Positions 16,237 to 25,533 of a stretch of DNA of 46,097 nt are shown one piece after another. This DNA comes from Pseudomonadota bacterium (GTDB lineage Bacteria; Pseudomonadota; Alphaproteobacteria; Rhizobiales; Xanthobacteraceae): contig JACQAE010000035.1 in assembly GCA_016195095.1 (NCBI GenBank), positions 1 to 46,097 on the forward strand, written 5' to 3'. A program made the position numbers and the translations under genes. Under the pieces are notes generated by a model. The model did not search any database. It worked only from the letters and a program-made list of their open reading frames with translations, and had not been told where the DNA came from. Every line of letters starts with the position of its first letter. Position 1 is the first letter of the stretch.

Positions 16237-17444
16237 CGGCTCGCTCCGTGTGGCGCGGCCTGTACCGCCAATCGGCCTTCGATGCGCGCCGCGGCGCGGT
16301 CGATGGCGGCGATCGCATGGGCGATCTCCGCTTCGCCGACGATCAATGGCGGCAACAGGCGCACGACGTTGTCGCCCGCCGCCACGGTCAGCAGACGTTC
16401 CGCGCGCAGCGCATCGACGAGTTCGGCGTTCGCCACCGCCGCGCGCAATCCGATCAGCATGCCCTCGCCGCGCACTTCCGCGATGACCGTCGGATAGCGG
16501 TCCTTCAATTGCGCGAGCCGCTGCTTGAATAGCAGCGCATTGTCGCGCACGCGGGCAAGAAACCCCGGTTCGAGCACGATATCGAGCGTAGCGTTGCCGA
16601 CGGCCATGGCCAGGGGATTGCCGCCGAAGGTCGATCCATGGGTACCCGCGACCATGCCATTTGCCGCCTCGGCCGTCGCCAGGCAGGCGCCGATCGGAAA
16701 GCCGGCGCCCAGTGCCTTGGCGATGGCCATCACGTCGGGCGTGACGCCGGTTTGTTCATATGCGAACAGCGTTCCCGTCCGCCCGATCCCGGTCTGCACC
16801 TCGTCGAACAGCAGCAGGAGTCCGTGCTGGTCGCACAGGTCGCGCAGTCCGCGCAGCACCCGCGTCGGCACCACCCGCACGCCGCCCTCGCCCATGATCG
16901 GTTCGATCAGGATCGCCGCTGTTGCCTCGCCGAGTGCGCGTTTGGTGGCCTCAATGTCGGCGAACTCAACCTGATCGAAGCCTTCGACGGGCGGTCCGAA
17001 CCCGTCAAGGTACTTTTTCTGCCCGCCGGCGGCGAGCGCCGCCAGGGTGCGGCCGTGAAAGGCGCCCTCATAGGTGATGATCCGGTAGCGTTCCGGGTGG
17101 CCGGCGACGGCCTGGTACTTGCGCGCGATTTTGATCGCGCATTCCATCGCCTCGGCGCCGGAATTGCAGAAGAACACCTGGTCGGCGAAGCTTTCCGCGC
17201 ACAATCGCGCCGCTAGCCGCTCGCCCCCCGGAATGCGAAAGAGGTTAGAGACATGCCACACCTTGCTCGCTTGCTCGGTGAGCGCCGCGATGAGATGCGG
17301 ATGCGCATGGCCGAGAGCGCTGACCGCCACCCCGCCGGCAAAGTCGAGATAGCGCTCGCCCGTGGTGGCCACCAGCCAAGCGCCCTCGCCCCGTTCGAAG
17401 GCGAGGTCAACGCGTGCGTAGGTGGGAAGAACGTGCGACGTCAC
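16233..17444 (-). CDS. argD: Acetylornithine aminotransferase
   Basis: Class III PLP aminotransferase of arginine biosynthesis (N-acetylornithine to N-acetylglutamate semialdehyde), and often also succinyl-diaminopimelate transamination. The protein has 403 residues. Landmarks are [17 protein letters not shown], the FHGRTLAAL segment, [15 protein letters not shown] (PLP-contacting Asp) and [13 protein letters not shown] with the Schiff-base Lys. A GTG start at 17444 follows a modest GAGC-like site. It is the first gene of the argD-argF-hslO unit and is divergent from gcrA. Confidence 0.94.
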   Translation of the reverse strand: MTSHVLPTYARVDLAFERGEGAWLVATTGERYLDFAGGVAVSALGHAHPHLIAALTEQASKVWHVSNLFRIPGGERLAARLCAESFADQVFFCNSGAEAMECAIKIARKYQAVAGHPERYRIITYEGAFHGRTLAALAAGGQKKYLDGFGPPVEGFDQVEFADIEATKRALGEATAAILIEPIMGEGGVRVVPTRVLRGLRDLCDQHGLLLLFDEVQTGIGRTGTLFAYEQTGVTPDVMAIAKALGAGFPIGACLATAEAANGMVAGTHGSTFGGNPLAMAVGNATLDIVLEPGFLARVRDNALLFKQRLAQLKDRYPTVIAEVRGEGMLIGLRAAVANAELVDALRAERLLTVAAGDNVVRLLPPLIVGEAEIAHAIAAIDRAAARIEGRLAVQAAPHGASR

Positions 17445-17626
17445 AATTCAGCTCGTCCGGCATGCGCGTTGAACCGCGAACGCGCGAGACAGCGTTAAAT
17501 GAAATGTGCCGCCCCGCCGGGCGGCACCGGGCAATTATCCTCTCGTCGGTCTTGGCCTGTCAACGACGCCAACAGGGTCGCGGCCACAAAATCGTCCAAT
17601 CGTCGCCCCGTACTCAGGAACATGTG

Positions 17627-17788
17627 GAATCCGGAGTTCGGACTCTTGCGCGGGATTCACGCCATATAGTAGCTTGCCCAGCGTTAGCTACGATATCTCG
17701 TGCGACGGACTGATTTCCGAGTAATTCCGGTGTTCAGGAATGCTTGTCCGGGCGGTCTTGCGGCTGCCCGGCGCACGGAGAGGGATTC
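17627..17788. promoter_or_regulatory. Cluster of four GANTC sites upstream of gcrA
   Basis: GANTC, the methylation target of CcrM, occurs at 17627-17631 (GAATC), 17641-17645 (GACTC), 17654-17658 (GATTC) and 17784-17788 (GATTC). About 0.6 would be expected by chance in 162 bp. The cluster lies in the 392-bp argD-gcrA intergenic region, which otherwise shows no gene. GcrA is known to act at methylated GANTC promoters, so autoregulation or cell-cycle control is plausible. Confidence 0.55.
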
Positions 17789-17836
17789 GAGCCACTCCGC
17801 TTTCGCTGCAGCGTTACGGTCGCAAAGGAACATCGC

Positions 17837-18343
17837 ATGGATTGGACCGAAGAACGCGTGGAACTGCTCAAGAAGCTGTGGGCCGACGGTCTTTCGGCTA
17901 GCCAGATTGCCGGAGAACTCGGCGGCATCACCCGTAATGCAGTCATCGGCAAGGTTCATCGGCTGGGGCTGTCGGGACGCGCCAAGTCGCCCTCCTCGAC
18001 GGCGCCGCGGCCGCGCAAGCCACGCACATCCTCGCCCATGCTGCGCATGGCGCGGCCAGCCATGCGCGGCAATACGGCGCTGGCTGCGGCCGCCATGTAT
18101 GATTTTGAGCCGGAGCCGGAAGCCGAGTTGATCGAGAACGTCATCCCGATTGGCCAGCGCTGCACGCTGCTCGAGTTGAATGAATCGCGGTGCCGGTGGC
18201 CGATCGGTGACCCAGGGACGCTGGAGTTTTTCTTCTGCGGCGGCCAGCCGCATGGCGCGTTTCCCTATTGCTCCTACCACTCGCGCATCGCCTATCAACC
18301 GATAGCCGACCGCCGCCGCGACCGCCGCCCGGTGCGCGGCTGA
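17837..18343 (+). CDS. gcrA: GcrA cell cycle regulator
   Basis: GcrA is an alphaproteobacterial sigma70-interacting transcription factor that works with CcrM methylation. The N-terminal helix-turn-helix MDWTEERVELLKKLWADG and GGITRNAVIGKVHRLGLSGR is diagnostic. A basic, proline-rich linker leads to the C-terminal domain with CTLLELNESRCRWPIGDPG and FFCGGQPHGAFPYCSYHSRI. It has 168 residues. The ATG at 17837 has AAAGGAA at 17824-17830. It is convergent with phoB, with 16 nt between stops. Confidence 0.95.
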   Translation: MDWTEERVELLKKLWADGLSASQIAGELGGITRNAVIGKVHRLGLSGRAKSPSSTAPRPRKPRTSSPMLRMARPAMRGNTALAAAAMYDFEPEPEAELIENVIPIGQRCTLLELNESRCRWPIGDPGTLEFFFCGGQPHGAFPYCSYHSRIAYQPIADRRRDRRPVRG

Positions 18344-18359
18344 TGCGGTCCCGCGCCGT

Positions 18360-19088
18360 TTAGACCGGTTTGCCGAAACGCTCATCAAGCGCGTACCCTG
18401 CGCCGCGTACGGTGCGCAGCGGGTCGCGGTCATGGCCGCGGTTAAGCGCCTTGCGCAGGCGGCCAACATGCACATCGACGGTGCGTTCATCGATATAGAC
18501 GTCGCGCCCCCATACGCCGTCGAGCAGTTGCTCGCGCGAATAGACGCGGCCGGGGCTCTGCATGAGAAACTCAAGCAAGCGGAATTCAATCGGACCGAGG
18601 TCGACCTCGCGCCCGGCGCGCGCCACGCGTTTGCGTTCACGATCAAGCTCGATATCGCCGGCGTTCAACACCGTCGCGATGCGTTCGGGCCGCGCCCGGC
18701 GCAGCAGCGCACGCACGCGCGCAAGCAGTTCGGGAACGGAAAACGGCTTGACGATGTAATCGTCGGCGCCGCTCGCCAGTCCGCGCACGCGCTCTGCCTC
18801 CTCCCCACGTGCCGTCAGCATGATGATTGGAAGCTCGCGCGTCGCCGCGCGCGCGCGCAGGCGACGCACAAGTTCGATGCCGGACAGGCCAGGCAGCATC
18901 CAGTCGATCACCGCCAGGTCGGGCGGCGCCTCCTGGAGCCGCAATTCGGCCTCGTCACCACGGCTCGCCGCCTCGACATCGTAACCCTCGGCCTCCAAAT
19001 TGTAGCGCAGCAGCAACGTCAGCGGCGCCTCGTCCTCGACGATCAGGACGCGCGCCGGCATGCCCGGCCGACCTGCGTGTCCATTCAT
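18360..19088 (-). CDS. phoB: Phosphate regulon response regulator PhoB
   Basis: OmpR-family response regulator of 242 residues that activates the Pho regulon at low phosphate. The receiver domain has the phospho-acceptor Asp in LAVIDWMLPG and the conserved Lys in YIVKPFSVPEL. The C-terminal winged helix ends in RTVDVHVGRLRKAL and RTVRGAGYAL. The start at 19088 overlaps the phoU stop by 4 nt; MPARVLIVEDE nine codons later is an alternative that matches typical PhoB N-termini. It is the last gene of the phoR-pst-phoU-phoB block. Confidence 0.95.
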   Translation of the reverse strand: MNGHAGRPGMPARVLIVEDEAPLTLLLRYNLEAEGYDVEAASRGDEAELRLQEAPPDLAVIDWMLPGLSGIELVRRLRARAATRELPIIMLTARGEEAERVRGLASGADDYIVKPFSVPELLARVRALLRRARPERIATVLNAGDIELDRERKRVARAGREVDLGPIEFRLLEFLMQSPGRVYSREQLLDGVWGRDVYIDERTVDVHVGRLRKALNRGHDRDPLRTVRGAGYALDERFGKPV

Positions 19089-19798
19089 GTTTTCACCGTG
19101 GCGGGCGTATAGCTTGTCGTGTCGCCTTTGGGGCGCTCGTCGGGCGGCATGCGGCCCTCGACCATGTAGTACACGGTCTCGGCAATATTGGTCGCGTGGT
19201 CCCCAATGCGTTCGATGTTTTTGGCGCAGAACAACAGATGGATGCAGGCGGTGATGTTGCGCGGGTCCTCCAGCATGTAGGTCAGCAATTCGCGAAACAG
19301 CGAATTATTCACGGCGTCAACGTCTTCGTCGCTGCGCCACACTGCCATCGCGCGGGCGACGTCGCGCCGCGCGTAGGCGTCGAGCACGTCCTTGATCTGC
19401 GCGAGCACCAGCTCGGTCATGTGCTCGAGGCCGCGCATGAGCCTTTGCGAATCGAACTCGCCTTCGAGCGCGACGACGCGCTTGCCGATGTTCTTGGCAA
19501 GGTCGCCGATGCGCTCGAGATCGTTGGCGACGCGCAACGCAGCCACGATCTCGCGCAGGTCGACCGCCATCGGTTGGCGCCGCGCGATCGTGAGGATCCC
19601 GCGTTCCTCGATGGCGCGTTGCAGGGCATCGATGCGGGCATCCTCGCCGATGATGCGCTGGGCGAAGTGAACGTCGCGCCGCGCCAACGCGTCGAGGGCA
19701 TCGGCGATCTGCTTTTCGGCGAGCCCACCCATCTCCGCGACCATGCGGCCAAGTTCCTGGAGATCGGCGTCGAATGCCTTGGCGGTATGTTCGGTCAT
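19085..19798 (-). CDS. phoU: Phosphate transport system regulator PhoU
   Basis: PhoU links the PstSCAB transporter to the PhoR kinase and silences the regulon when phosphate is abundant. The 237-residue protein is two similar three-helix bundles with E/DxxxD-type metal-binding repeats, seen at ANDLERIGDLAKNIG and AKNIERIGDHATNIAE. AGGAG lies 8 nt before the ATG at 19798. It is 41 nt downstream of pstB and overlaps phoB by 4 nt. Confidence 0.95.
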   Translation of the reverse strand: MTEHTAKAFDADLQELGRMVAEMGGLAEKQIADALDALARRDVHFAQRIIGEDARIDALQRAIEERGILTIARRQPMAVDLREIVAALRVANDLERIGDLAKNIGKRVVALEGEFDSQRLMRGLEHMTELVLAQIKDVLDAYARRDVARAMAVWRSDEDVDAVNNSLFRELLTYMLEDPRNITACIHLLFCAKNIERIGDHATNIAETVYYMVEGRMPPDERPKGDTTSYTPATVKT

Positions 19799-19839
19799 CG
19801 TTGACGCTCCTGCTCGAAGGTCCGGACGGGCGCGAAGGG

Positions 19840-20652
19840 TCAGCCAAAGCGGCCGGTGATGTAGTCCTGCGTGCGCTTGTCGCCAGGGGAGGTGAACATC
19901 CGCGAGGTTGCGTCGAACTCCACGAGCTCGCCGAGATACATGAACGCCGTGTAGTCGGAGACGCGCGCCGCCTGCTGCATGTTGTGGGTGACAATCACGA
20001 TGGTGTAGTCCTCCTTGAGCTCATCGATCAATTCCTCGATCTTGGCCGTCGAGATCGGGTCGAGCGCCGAGCACGGTTCATCCAATAAGATCACCTCCGG
20101 GCGCACCGCGATCGAGCGCGCGATGCACAGCCGCTGCTGCTGTCCGCCGGACAGGCTCAGTCCACTGGTGGCGAGCTTGTCCTTGACCTCGTCCCACAGC
20201 GCCGCGCGGCGCAGGGCCTGCTCGACGCGCATGCCGAGATCGGCGGCGGACAAGCGCTCATAGAGCCGCGCCCCGAAGGCGATGTTCTCGTAGATCGACA
20301 TCGGAAATGGCGTCGGTTTCTGGAACACCATGCCGATACGCGAACGCAACAGATTGACGTCCTGGTGTGGCGCAAGAACGTCCACGCCGTCGACCAATAC
20401 CTCGCCTTCGGCGCGCTGATCGGGATAAAGGTCGTACATGCGGTTGAGCACGCGCAACAGCGTTGATTTCCCGCAACCCGACGGTCCGATAAACGCCGTC
20501 ACGTGATGTTCATACAATGGCAGGGAAATGGCGTTCAGCGCGCGGTTGCTAGCGTAGTGGAAACTGAGATTGCGGATCGAAATCTTTTCCCGACGTAAGG
20601 CTCGGTCAATGGCGTCATCGGTCCTGGCGGCGGCGATTGAGGCGATGTTCAT
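19840..20652 (-). CDS. pstB: Phosphate ABC transporter ATP-binding protein PstB
   Basis: ATPase of the high-affinity phosphate importer. Walker [10 protein letters not shown], signature LSGGQQQR, Walker [14 protein letters not shown] and the H-loop [13 protein letters not shown] are all intact. The start at 20652 ([13 protein letters not shown], 270 residues) overlaps the pstA stop by 4 nt; a 33-codon upstream in-frame extension looks non-coding. It is co-transcribed with pstCA. Confidence 0.96.
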   Translation of the reverse strand: MNIASIAAARTDDAIDRALRREKISIRNLSFHYASNRALNAISLPLYEHHVTAFIGPSGCGKSTLLRVLNRMYDLYPDQRAEGEVLVDGVDVLAPHQDVNLLRSRIGMVFQKPTPFPMSIYENIAFGARLYERLSAADLGMRVEQALRRAALWDEVKDKLATSGLSLSGGQQQRLCIARSIAVRPEVILLDEPCSALDPISTAKIEELIDELKEDYTIVIVTHNMQQAARVSDYTAFMYLGELVEFDATSRMFTSPGDKRTQDYITGRFG

Positions 20653-21500
20653 GGCATCTTCCGCGGTGCGGCGAGCGCGCGCGCGACGATGGAGAGGGCG
20701 AGCACCGCAACGGTAATGACGAGCGCGCCGGTCCAGGCCAATTTCTGCCAATCCTTGTAAGGGCTGAGCGCGAACTGAAAGATCACCGCCGGCAGGCTGG
20801 CCATCGGGGCATTGAGATCAGTACTGAAGAATTGGTTGTTGAGCGCGGTGAAGAGGAGCGGCGCGGTCTCGCCGCTGATGCGCGCGATCGCCAGCAACAC
20901 GCCGGTGAGCATTCCGGCGCCGGCCGCGCGATAGCAGATACTGCGAATGACGTTGGCGCGCGGAATGCCGAGCGCGGCTGCGGCTTCGCGCATCTGGTCG
21001 GGGACCAGCCGGAGCATGTCCTCGGTGGTGCGCACCACCACCGGGATCACGATGACGGCGAGGGCGACGGCGCCGGCAAGGCCGGAAAAATGGCCCATTG
21101 GCGCCACCATGACCTCGTAGATGAACAGGCCGACCACGATCGAAGGCGCGCTGAGCAGGATGTCGTTGACAAAACGCACGACCGTCGACAGGCGGGAATG
21201 GCGGCCGTATTCGGCCATGTAGGTGCCGGCGAGGATACCGACGGGAGTGCCGATGGCGACAGCCAGCGCGGTGATGATCAGGCTACCGATGATCGGATTG
21301 AGCAGGCCGCCGTCGGCGCCCGGTGGCGGCGTCATTTCGGTGAACACCCGCAGCGACAGGCCGGCGAGGCCTTCCCACACGAGGACGCCAAGAATGAGTA
21401 CCAGCCAGCCGACGCCGACGATCGTGGCGAGGAATGATAGCGTCATCATGATGACGTCGCGGCGTTTGCGCCGGCGATAGAGCGTGCTCATGCCAATCAT
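20649..21500 (-). CDS. pstA: Phosphate ABC transporter permease PstA
   Basis: Inner-membrane permease of the phosphate importer, 283 residues, with a short N-terminal tail and six hydrophobic segments. The EAA-type cytoplasmic loop is [22 protein letters not shown]. The ATG at 21500 overlaps the pstC stop by 4 nt; an internal ATG at 21491 is an alternative. Confidence 0.95.
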   Translation of the reverse strand: MIGMSTLYRRRKRRDVIMMTLSFLATIVGVGWLVLILGVLVWEGLAGLSLRVFTEMTPPPGADGGLLNPIIGSLIITALAVAIGTPVGILAGTYMAEYGRHSRLSTVVRFVNDILLSAPSIVVGLFIYEVMVAPMGHFSGLAGAVALAVIVIPVVVRTTEDMLRLVPDQMREAAAALGIPRANVIRSICYRAAGAGMLTGVLLAIARISGETAPLLFTALNNQFFSTDLNAPMASLPAVIFQFALSPYKDWQKLAWTGALVITVAVLALSIVARALAAPRKMP

Positions 21501-22489
21501 CCGATCCGGCGTTCGATCCGCGCCAACATATATCGCGAGATGGCAAGCACGAAGAAGGTAATCACGAACAGGATAAGGCCGAGCGCGATCAGCGACGCGG
21601 TATAGAGGTCGCCGACCGCCTCGGTGAACTCATTGGCGATGGCGGCGGAAATGGTGGTGCCGGGCGCGAGCAGCGAAGCCGAAATCTTGTGCGCGTTGCC
21701 AATGACAAAGGTAACCGCCATGGTCTCTCCCAGCGCGCGGCCGAGCCCGAGCATGATCCCCCCGATGATGCCGACTCTTGTATAGGGAATGACCACGTTC
21801 CACACGACTTCCCAGGTCGTGCAGCCGATGCCGTAGGCCGCCTCCTTGAGCACGGCCTGAACCTGCTCGAAGACATCGCGCGAAATCGAGGTAATGAAGG
21901 GCAGCACCATGATCGCGAGGATCAGCGACGCCGTCAGTACGCCGATTCCGTAAGGCGGCCCGGCAAACAACGACGACAGCACGGGAACATTGCCGAAAAC
22001 CGTGATCAGGAACGGTTGCAGCGTGCCTTGCAAGAATGGCGCGAACACGAACAGTCCCCAGATGCCGAAGATGATGCTGGGAATGCCGGCCAATAGCTCG
22101 ATGGCGGTGCCGACCGGACGCTTGAGCCACGTTGGGCATAGCTCGGTCAGAAAGACGGAGATCAGGAGCCCAATCGGGACTGCGATCACCATGGCGATGA
22201 GCGCGGTCACCACCGTGCCATAGATCGGCGCCAGCGCGCCGAAATTCTCGGTCACCGGGTTCCAGCGCTCGCTCGCGAGAAAACCAAAACCGAACGCCCG
22301 CCACGCCGGCATCGAGCCGTCGATCAACGCGACGATCACGCCACCGAGTAGAACCAGGACACCGATTGCGGCGCCGCGCGTGACATTGCGGTAGATCGCG
22401 TCGTTGCGTCGCAACCGCTGGAGAATGCGCCCGCGCGTGGGCAGAGCGCGCGTTCGTGCGCCGTTTTTTCGCAGTGTCACATCAATCAC
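21497..22489 (-). CDS. pstC: Phosphate ABC transporter permease PstC
   Basis: Second permease of the phosphate importer, 330 residues. The EAA loop is [20 protein letters not shown], followed by [10 protein letters not shown], typical of PstC. The start is a GTG at 22489 with GGGAGG 6 nt upstream. It is separated from pstS by 261 bp that hold an intrinsic hairpin and a repeat element, which may reduce read-through. Confidence 0.94.
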   Translation of the reverse strand: MIDVTLRKNGARTRALPTRGRILQRLRRNDAIYRNVTRGAAIGVLVLLGGVIVALIDGSMPAWRAFGFGFLASERWNPVTENFGALAPIYGTVVTALIAMVIAVPIGLLISVFLTELCPTWLKRPVGTAIELLAGIPSIIFGIWGLFVFAPFLQGTLQPFLITVFGNVPVLSSLFAGPPYGIGVLTASLILAIMVLPFITSISRDVFEQVQAVLKEAAYGIGCTTWEVVWNVVIPYTRVGIIGGIMLGLGRALGETMAVTFVIGNAHKISASLLAPGTTISAAIANEFTEAVGDLYTASLIALGLILFVITFFVLAISRYMLARIERRIG

Positions 22490-22568
22490 GGGTCGCCTCC
22501 CGTCGGATGGCTTGCCGACCTCCTCCCGTCATGAACGCAGGAGGGCTTACACAAGCGGCCTTGCCGGG

Positions 22569-22680
22569 TAGAGCATGATCTTGAAAAGCGGGAACGGGCT
22601 TTCGGATGAGATCACGCTCAAACAAAGGGTGAGCGCCATCGTCCGGTTCAACCTGAAGCGACAAGGCTCCCGGCACAAGT
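22569..22680. repeat. Dispersed intergenic palindromic element, copy 3
   Basis: Lies between pstS and pstC. It begins TAGAGCATGATC, with the inverted partner GATCACGCTC (22610-22619), and continues AAACAAAGGGTGAGCG...GGTTCAACCTGAAG. It resembles the 'TAGAGCATGATC...CGCTCAAACA' element I recognise from Rhizobiales genomes. Confidence 0.6.
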
Positions 22681-22708
22681 CTTGAGTTGACGGACTGTGG
22701 ATATTGCG

Positions 22709-22732
22709 AAAAGGCGCCTTGCGGCGCCTTTT
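22709..22732 (-). terminator. Strong hairpin between pstS and pstC
   Basis: A perfect 10-bp stem (AAAAGGCGCC at 22709-22718, GGCGCCTTTT at 22723-22732) with a TTGC loop, 19 nt after the pstS stop. Read on the minus strand the 3' arm ends in CCTTTT. It could act as a partial terminator or 3' stabiliser, giving more pstS than pstCAB. Confidence 0.7.
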
Positions 22733-22750
22733 CCCAGTCAAACGGCATCA

Positions 22751-23800
22751 TCAATGGGACAATGCGAAAATCGGTTTGCCGCCCGCATCTTTTACTTCCA
22801 CCGCCCAAACCTTCTGGATGGCGGCGACGACATTCATTGGCAACGGGACGTAGTCGAGCGCTTCGGCCATCGCGCCGCCCTTGGCGAAGGCCCAGGCGAA
22901 AAATCTCAGCGCCTCGCCCGCCGCCGCCGCATCCTTCGGCTGTTTGTGTATGAGGATGAACGTGGCGCCGGAGATCGGCCATGCGGTTGCGCCGGCTTCG
23001 TTTGTCAGCATCACGCCGAAGCCTGGCGTGCCGGTCCAATTGGCGTTGGCTGCCGATGCCTGGAACGAGATCGCGGTCGGCGCGACGGTCTTTCCCTCCC
23101 GGTTCACCAAGGATGTGAAGGTGAGCTTGTTCTGCTTGGCATAGGCATATTCGACATAGCCGACCGAACCCCTGGTTTGCGCGACATTGTTGGCCACGCC
23201 CTCATTGCCCTTGGCGCCGATGCCGACCGGCCATTCGACCGCGGTGTTGCTGCCAACCTTGGACTTCCATTCCGCGCTTACCTTCGAGAGATAGTTGGTG
23301 AAAATAGCGGTGGTGCCGGATCCGTCGGAGCGGTGGACGACGACGATGGACTGCGCGGGAAGTTTCAATCCCGGATTGAGTGTGGCGATGGCTGCGTCGT
23401 TCCAAGTCTTAACCTCGCCTAGGAAAATGCGCGAGAGCGTCGGGCCATCGAGAATGATGCCGCCCGGCTTGATACCTTCGACGTTGATGACCGCCACGAC
23501 GCCGCCGAGCACGGTCGGGAACTGAATGAGGCCGCCCTTGTCTAAATCGGCGGCCTTGAGCGGCATGTCGGAGGCGCCAAAGGTAACCGTCCTGGCCAAT
23601 ATCTGTTTGATGCCGCCGCCGGAGCCGATTGATTGGTAGTTCAGGCCGATCCCGGTTTCCTTCTTATAAGCATCGGCCCATTTGGCATAAATCGGGAAGG
23701 GGAATGTGGCGCCGGCGCCGGAAATGTCGGCGGCGGTGGTGGGAAGCGTCGCGGCCAGGCCGAACGCGGCAGCCACGAAAATCGATCTCAATAGAGTCAC
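22751..23800 (-). CDS. pstS: Phosphate-binding protein PstS
   Basis: Periplasmic phosphate-binding protein, 349 residues with signal peptide. Landmarks are DISGAGATFPFPIYAKWADA, NYQSIGSGGGIKQI, TFGASDMPL and the phosphate-contacting VVHRSDGSGTTAIFT, followed by KGNEGVANNVAQTRGSVGYVEYAYA. The start is the GTG at 23800: GGAGA lies just upstream and the signal peptide begins at once (MTLLRSIFVAAAFG). A longer in-frame extension to 24103 runs through the promoter region and is rejected. A Pho box lies about 200 bp upstream. Confidence 0.93.
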   Translation of the reverse strand: MTLLRSIFVAAAFGLAATLPTTAADISGAGATFPFPIYAKWADAYKKETGIGLNYQSIGSGGGIKQILARTVTFGASDMPLKAADLDKGGLIQFPTVLGGVVAVINVEGIKPGGIILDGPTLSRIFLGEVKTWNDAAIATLNPGLKLPAQSIVVVHRSDGSGTTAIFTNYLSKVSAEWKSKVGSNTAVEWPVGIGAKGNEGVANNVAQTRGSVGYVEYAYAKQNKLTFTSLVNREGKTVAPTAISFQASAANANWTGTPGFGVMLTNEAGATAWPISGATFILIHKQPKDAAAAGEALRFFAWAFAKGGAMAEALDYVPLPMNVVAAIQKVWAVEVKDAGGKPIFALSH

Positions 23801-23986
23801 GGTGCTTCTCCAAGGTTGTGTTGAAAGCGGGCCAATACCGGCAGGCCGCCCGCGGATGAAATCCTGCGGCGCGGTCGTCGATTGGCGTGGCAGGTATGGC
23901 GCTGTCGCCGCGAGGCGGTCGAGCGCGGCGTTGGTTCCTCGATTGCCGCGCAACCCGACTTGCCGTCCGAAGCCGTCCATGCGGGT

Positions 23987-24020
23987 GTGATACAAACCGA
24001 CGATGACAGCGTGATGACAG
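23987..24020 (-). promoter_or_regulatory. Pho box and promoter of pstS
   Basis: On the minus strand two perfect CTGTCAT repeats (24020-24014 and 24009-24003) are spaced by four bases, giving the 11-bp repeat period of a PhoB-binding Pho box. A TATCAC -10-like hexamer lies 10 nt downstream (23992-23987). This architecture, with the Pho box taking the place of the -35, is the known PhoB-activated form. It implies a pstS leader of roughly 180 nt. Confidence 0.85.
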
Positions 24021-24048
24021 TCCAACCAATTGAATTCTTGCAGGTAAA

Positions 24049-25353
24049 CTACTTCAAGGAACTCGGGGCGGGGATCGGGGGATTGCGCGCCAGCGGCAGG
24101 CACACGGTAAACGTCGCGCCTTGGCCCGGCTCGCTTGCGATCGCCAAATGCCCGCGATGTCGCGCCAGGCTATGCTTGACCAGGGCAAGCCCCAGGCCGG
24201 TTCCACCCTGCGCGCGGCTTTCGGCCACGTCCACTCGGTAGAACCGCTCGGTCAGGCGCGGCAGGTGCTCACGCGCAACGCCGGGGCCGTAGTCGCGCAC
24301 CGCCGCCGTCGCTTCGTCGCCGTCGCCGCTGCGGCGGACGCCAAGTAGGACTTCCACGCGCTTTCCGGACGCTCCATATTTCAGCGCGTTCTCGACAAGA
24401 TTTTCAAATACGCGCACGAGTTCGTCGCGGTCGCCCGGCACGACGACGGGCTCCGCCGGCGCCGCGACGCTGATCTCCACACCGCGATCGCGCGCCAGCG
24501 TCTGCAAGCCATCGGCGACCTGGCGCAGCAGCAAGACAAGATCGACGGATGCCTGCGGGCGCATATGAACGTCGCGCTCGATGCGTGAGAGCGAGAGCAG
24601 GTCGTCGATCAACCGTGCCATGCGTGTTGCCTGCTCGTGCATGATGGCGAGGAAGCGTTGGCGCGACCCGGCATCGTCGCGGGCGGCTCCCTGCAACGTC
24701 TCGATAAACCCTGACAGGGATGCGAGCGGCGTGCGCAATTCATGGCTGGCGTTGGCGACGAAATCGGCGCGCATCTCCTCCACGCGCCGCAGTGGCGAGA
24801 GGTCGTGGATCATCAGCACGAGAAGGCCGCCTCGCACGGGCGCCGCCGTGGAAATGGGCGCGATCGGCGCAATAATCGCCTCGCTCCATCGCTCGACCGG
24901 GACGCGCTCAAGGAGCGTAACGCGTCGGGCCTCGCCACCTGCCGTCGCCAGGCGGATCGCTTCCACGATTTCGGGCATGCGAAACGCGATGGACACCGCC
25001 TCGTTCACGCGCAGCGAAGGCGCAAATGCCCTGGCCGCGGCATTGCTGGCCACGACCGATCCATCGCGGTCGAATACGACGAGCGGGTCGGGAATGGCGG
25101 CGATGACCGCACCGATGACGTGATTCGCTATCGCCAGCTCGTCGGCAACGTGCCCGCGTGCCGCCAAGGTCGGCGTTGCCGACGTGGCGTTACTTGTCAG
25201 TGCCGCGGCCGCGATCACGGCCAGGGCGATGAGGGCATATGGCGCCGCCAACGCACCCGTAACCACGAGTACCGCGAAGGCAAGCGTTGCAATGACAATG
25301 GTCGCTCGCGCACGCGCAAGCGCGCCAGCCAGGGAGGAAGCGAGGGAAGCCAT
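24049..25353 (-). CDS. phoR: Phosphate regulon sensor histidine kinase PhoR
   Basis: Membrane sensor kinase that phosphorylates PhoB. The N-terminus has two hydrophobic segments, then a PAS-like region (AIPDPLVVFDRDGSVVASN), the dimerisation/H-box NASHELRTPLASLSGF (His about residue 204) and the ATPase boxes FENLVENALKYG (N), DYGPGVA (G1), FYRVD (F) and GGTGLGLALVKH (G2). I chose the ATG at 25353 (434 residues); a TTG nine codons upstream is possible. It sits upstream of the Pho box and pstS, the usual alphaproteobacterial order. Confidence 0.93.
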   Translation of the reverse strand: MASLASSLAGALARARATIVIATLAFAVLVVTGALAAPYALIALAVIAAAALTSNATSATPTLAARGHVADELAIANHVIGAVIAAIPDPLVVFDRDGSVVASNAAARAFAPSLRVNEAVSIAFRMPEIVEAIRLATAGGEARRVTLLERVPVERWSEAIIAPIAPISTAAPVRGGLLVLMIHDLSPLRRVEEMRADFVANASHELRTPLASLSGFIETLQGAARDDAGSRQRFLAIMHEQATRMARLIDDLLSLSRIERDVHMRPQASVDLVLLLRQVADGLQTLARDRGVEISVAAPAEPVVVPGDRDELVRVFENLVENALKYGASGKRVEVLLGVRRSGDGDEATAAVRDYGPGVAREHLPRLTERFYRVDVAESRAQGGTGLGLALVKHSLARHRGHLAIASEPGQGATFTVCLPLARNPPIPAPSSLK

Positions 25354-25533
25354 GCGGTAGCCGTCGCGGTCAGCGGCCAAGGGTTTCGTTGGACAATGCG
25401 GGCTGCATCATATGGGAGCGCGCGGTAGGTTGCGACGCCTTAATGCGGGCGCTGGCGAAGGCTGCGGAGTGTGTTCGCCTGCTCGGCGGCGCGGCTGCTG
25501 GCAAGCTCGCGTCAAATCGGCTACGGCAGTGGC

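Noticed and set aside
15319-16497. 392-codon open frame on the plus strand
   Set aside because: Antisense to argF and argD, both of which have complete motifs.
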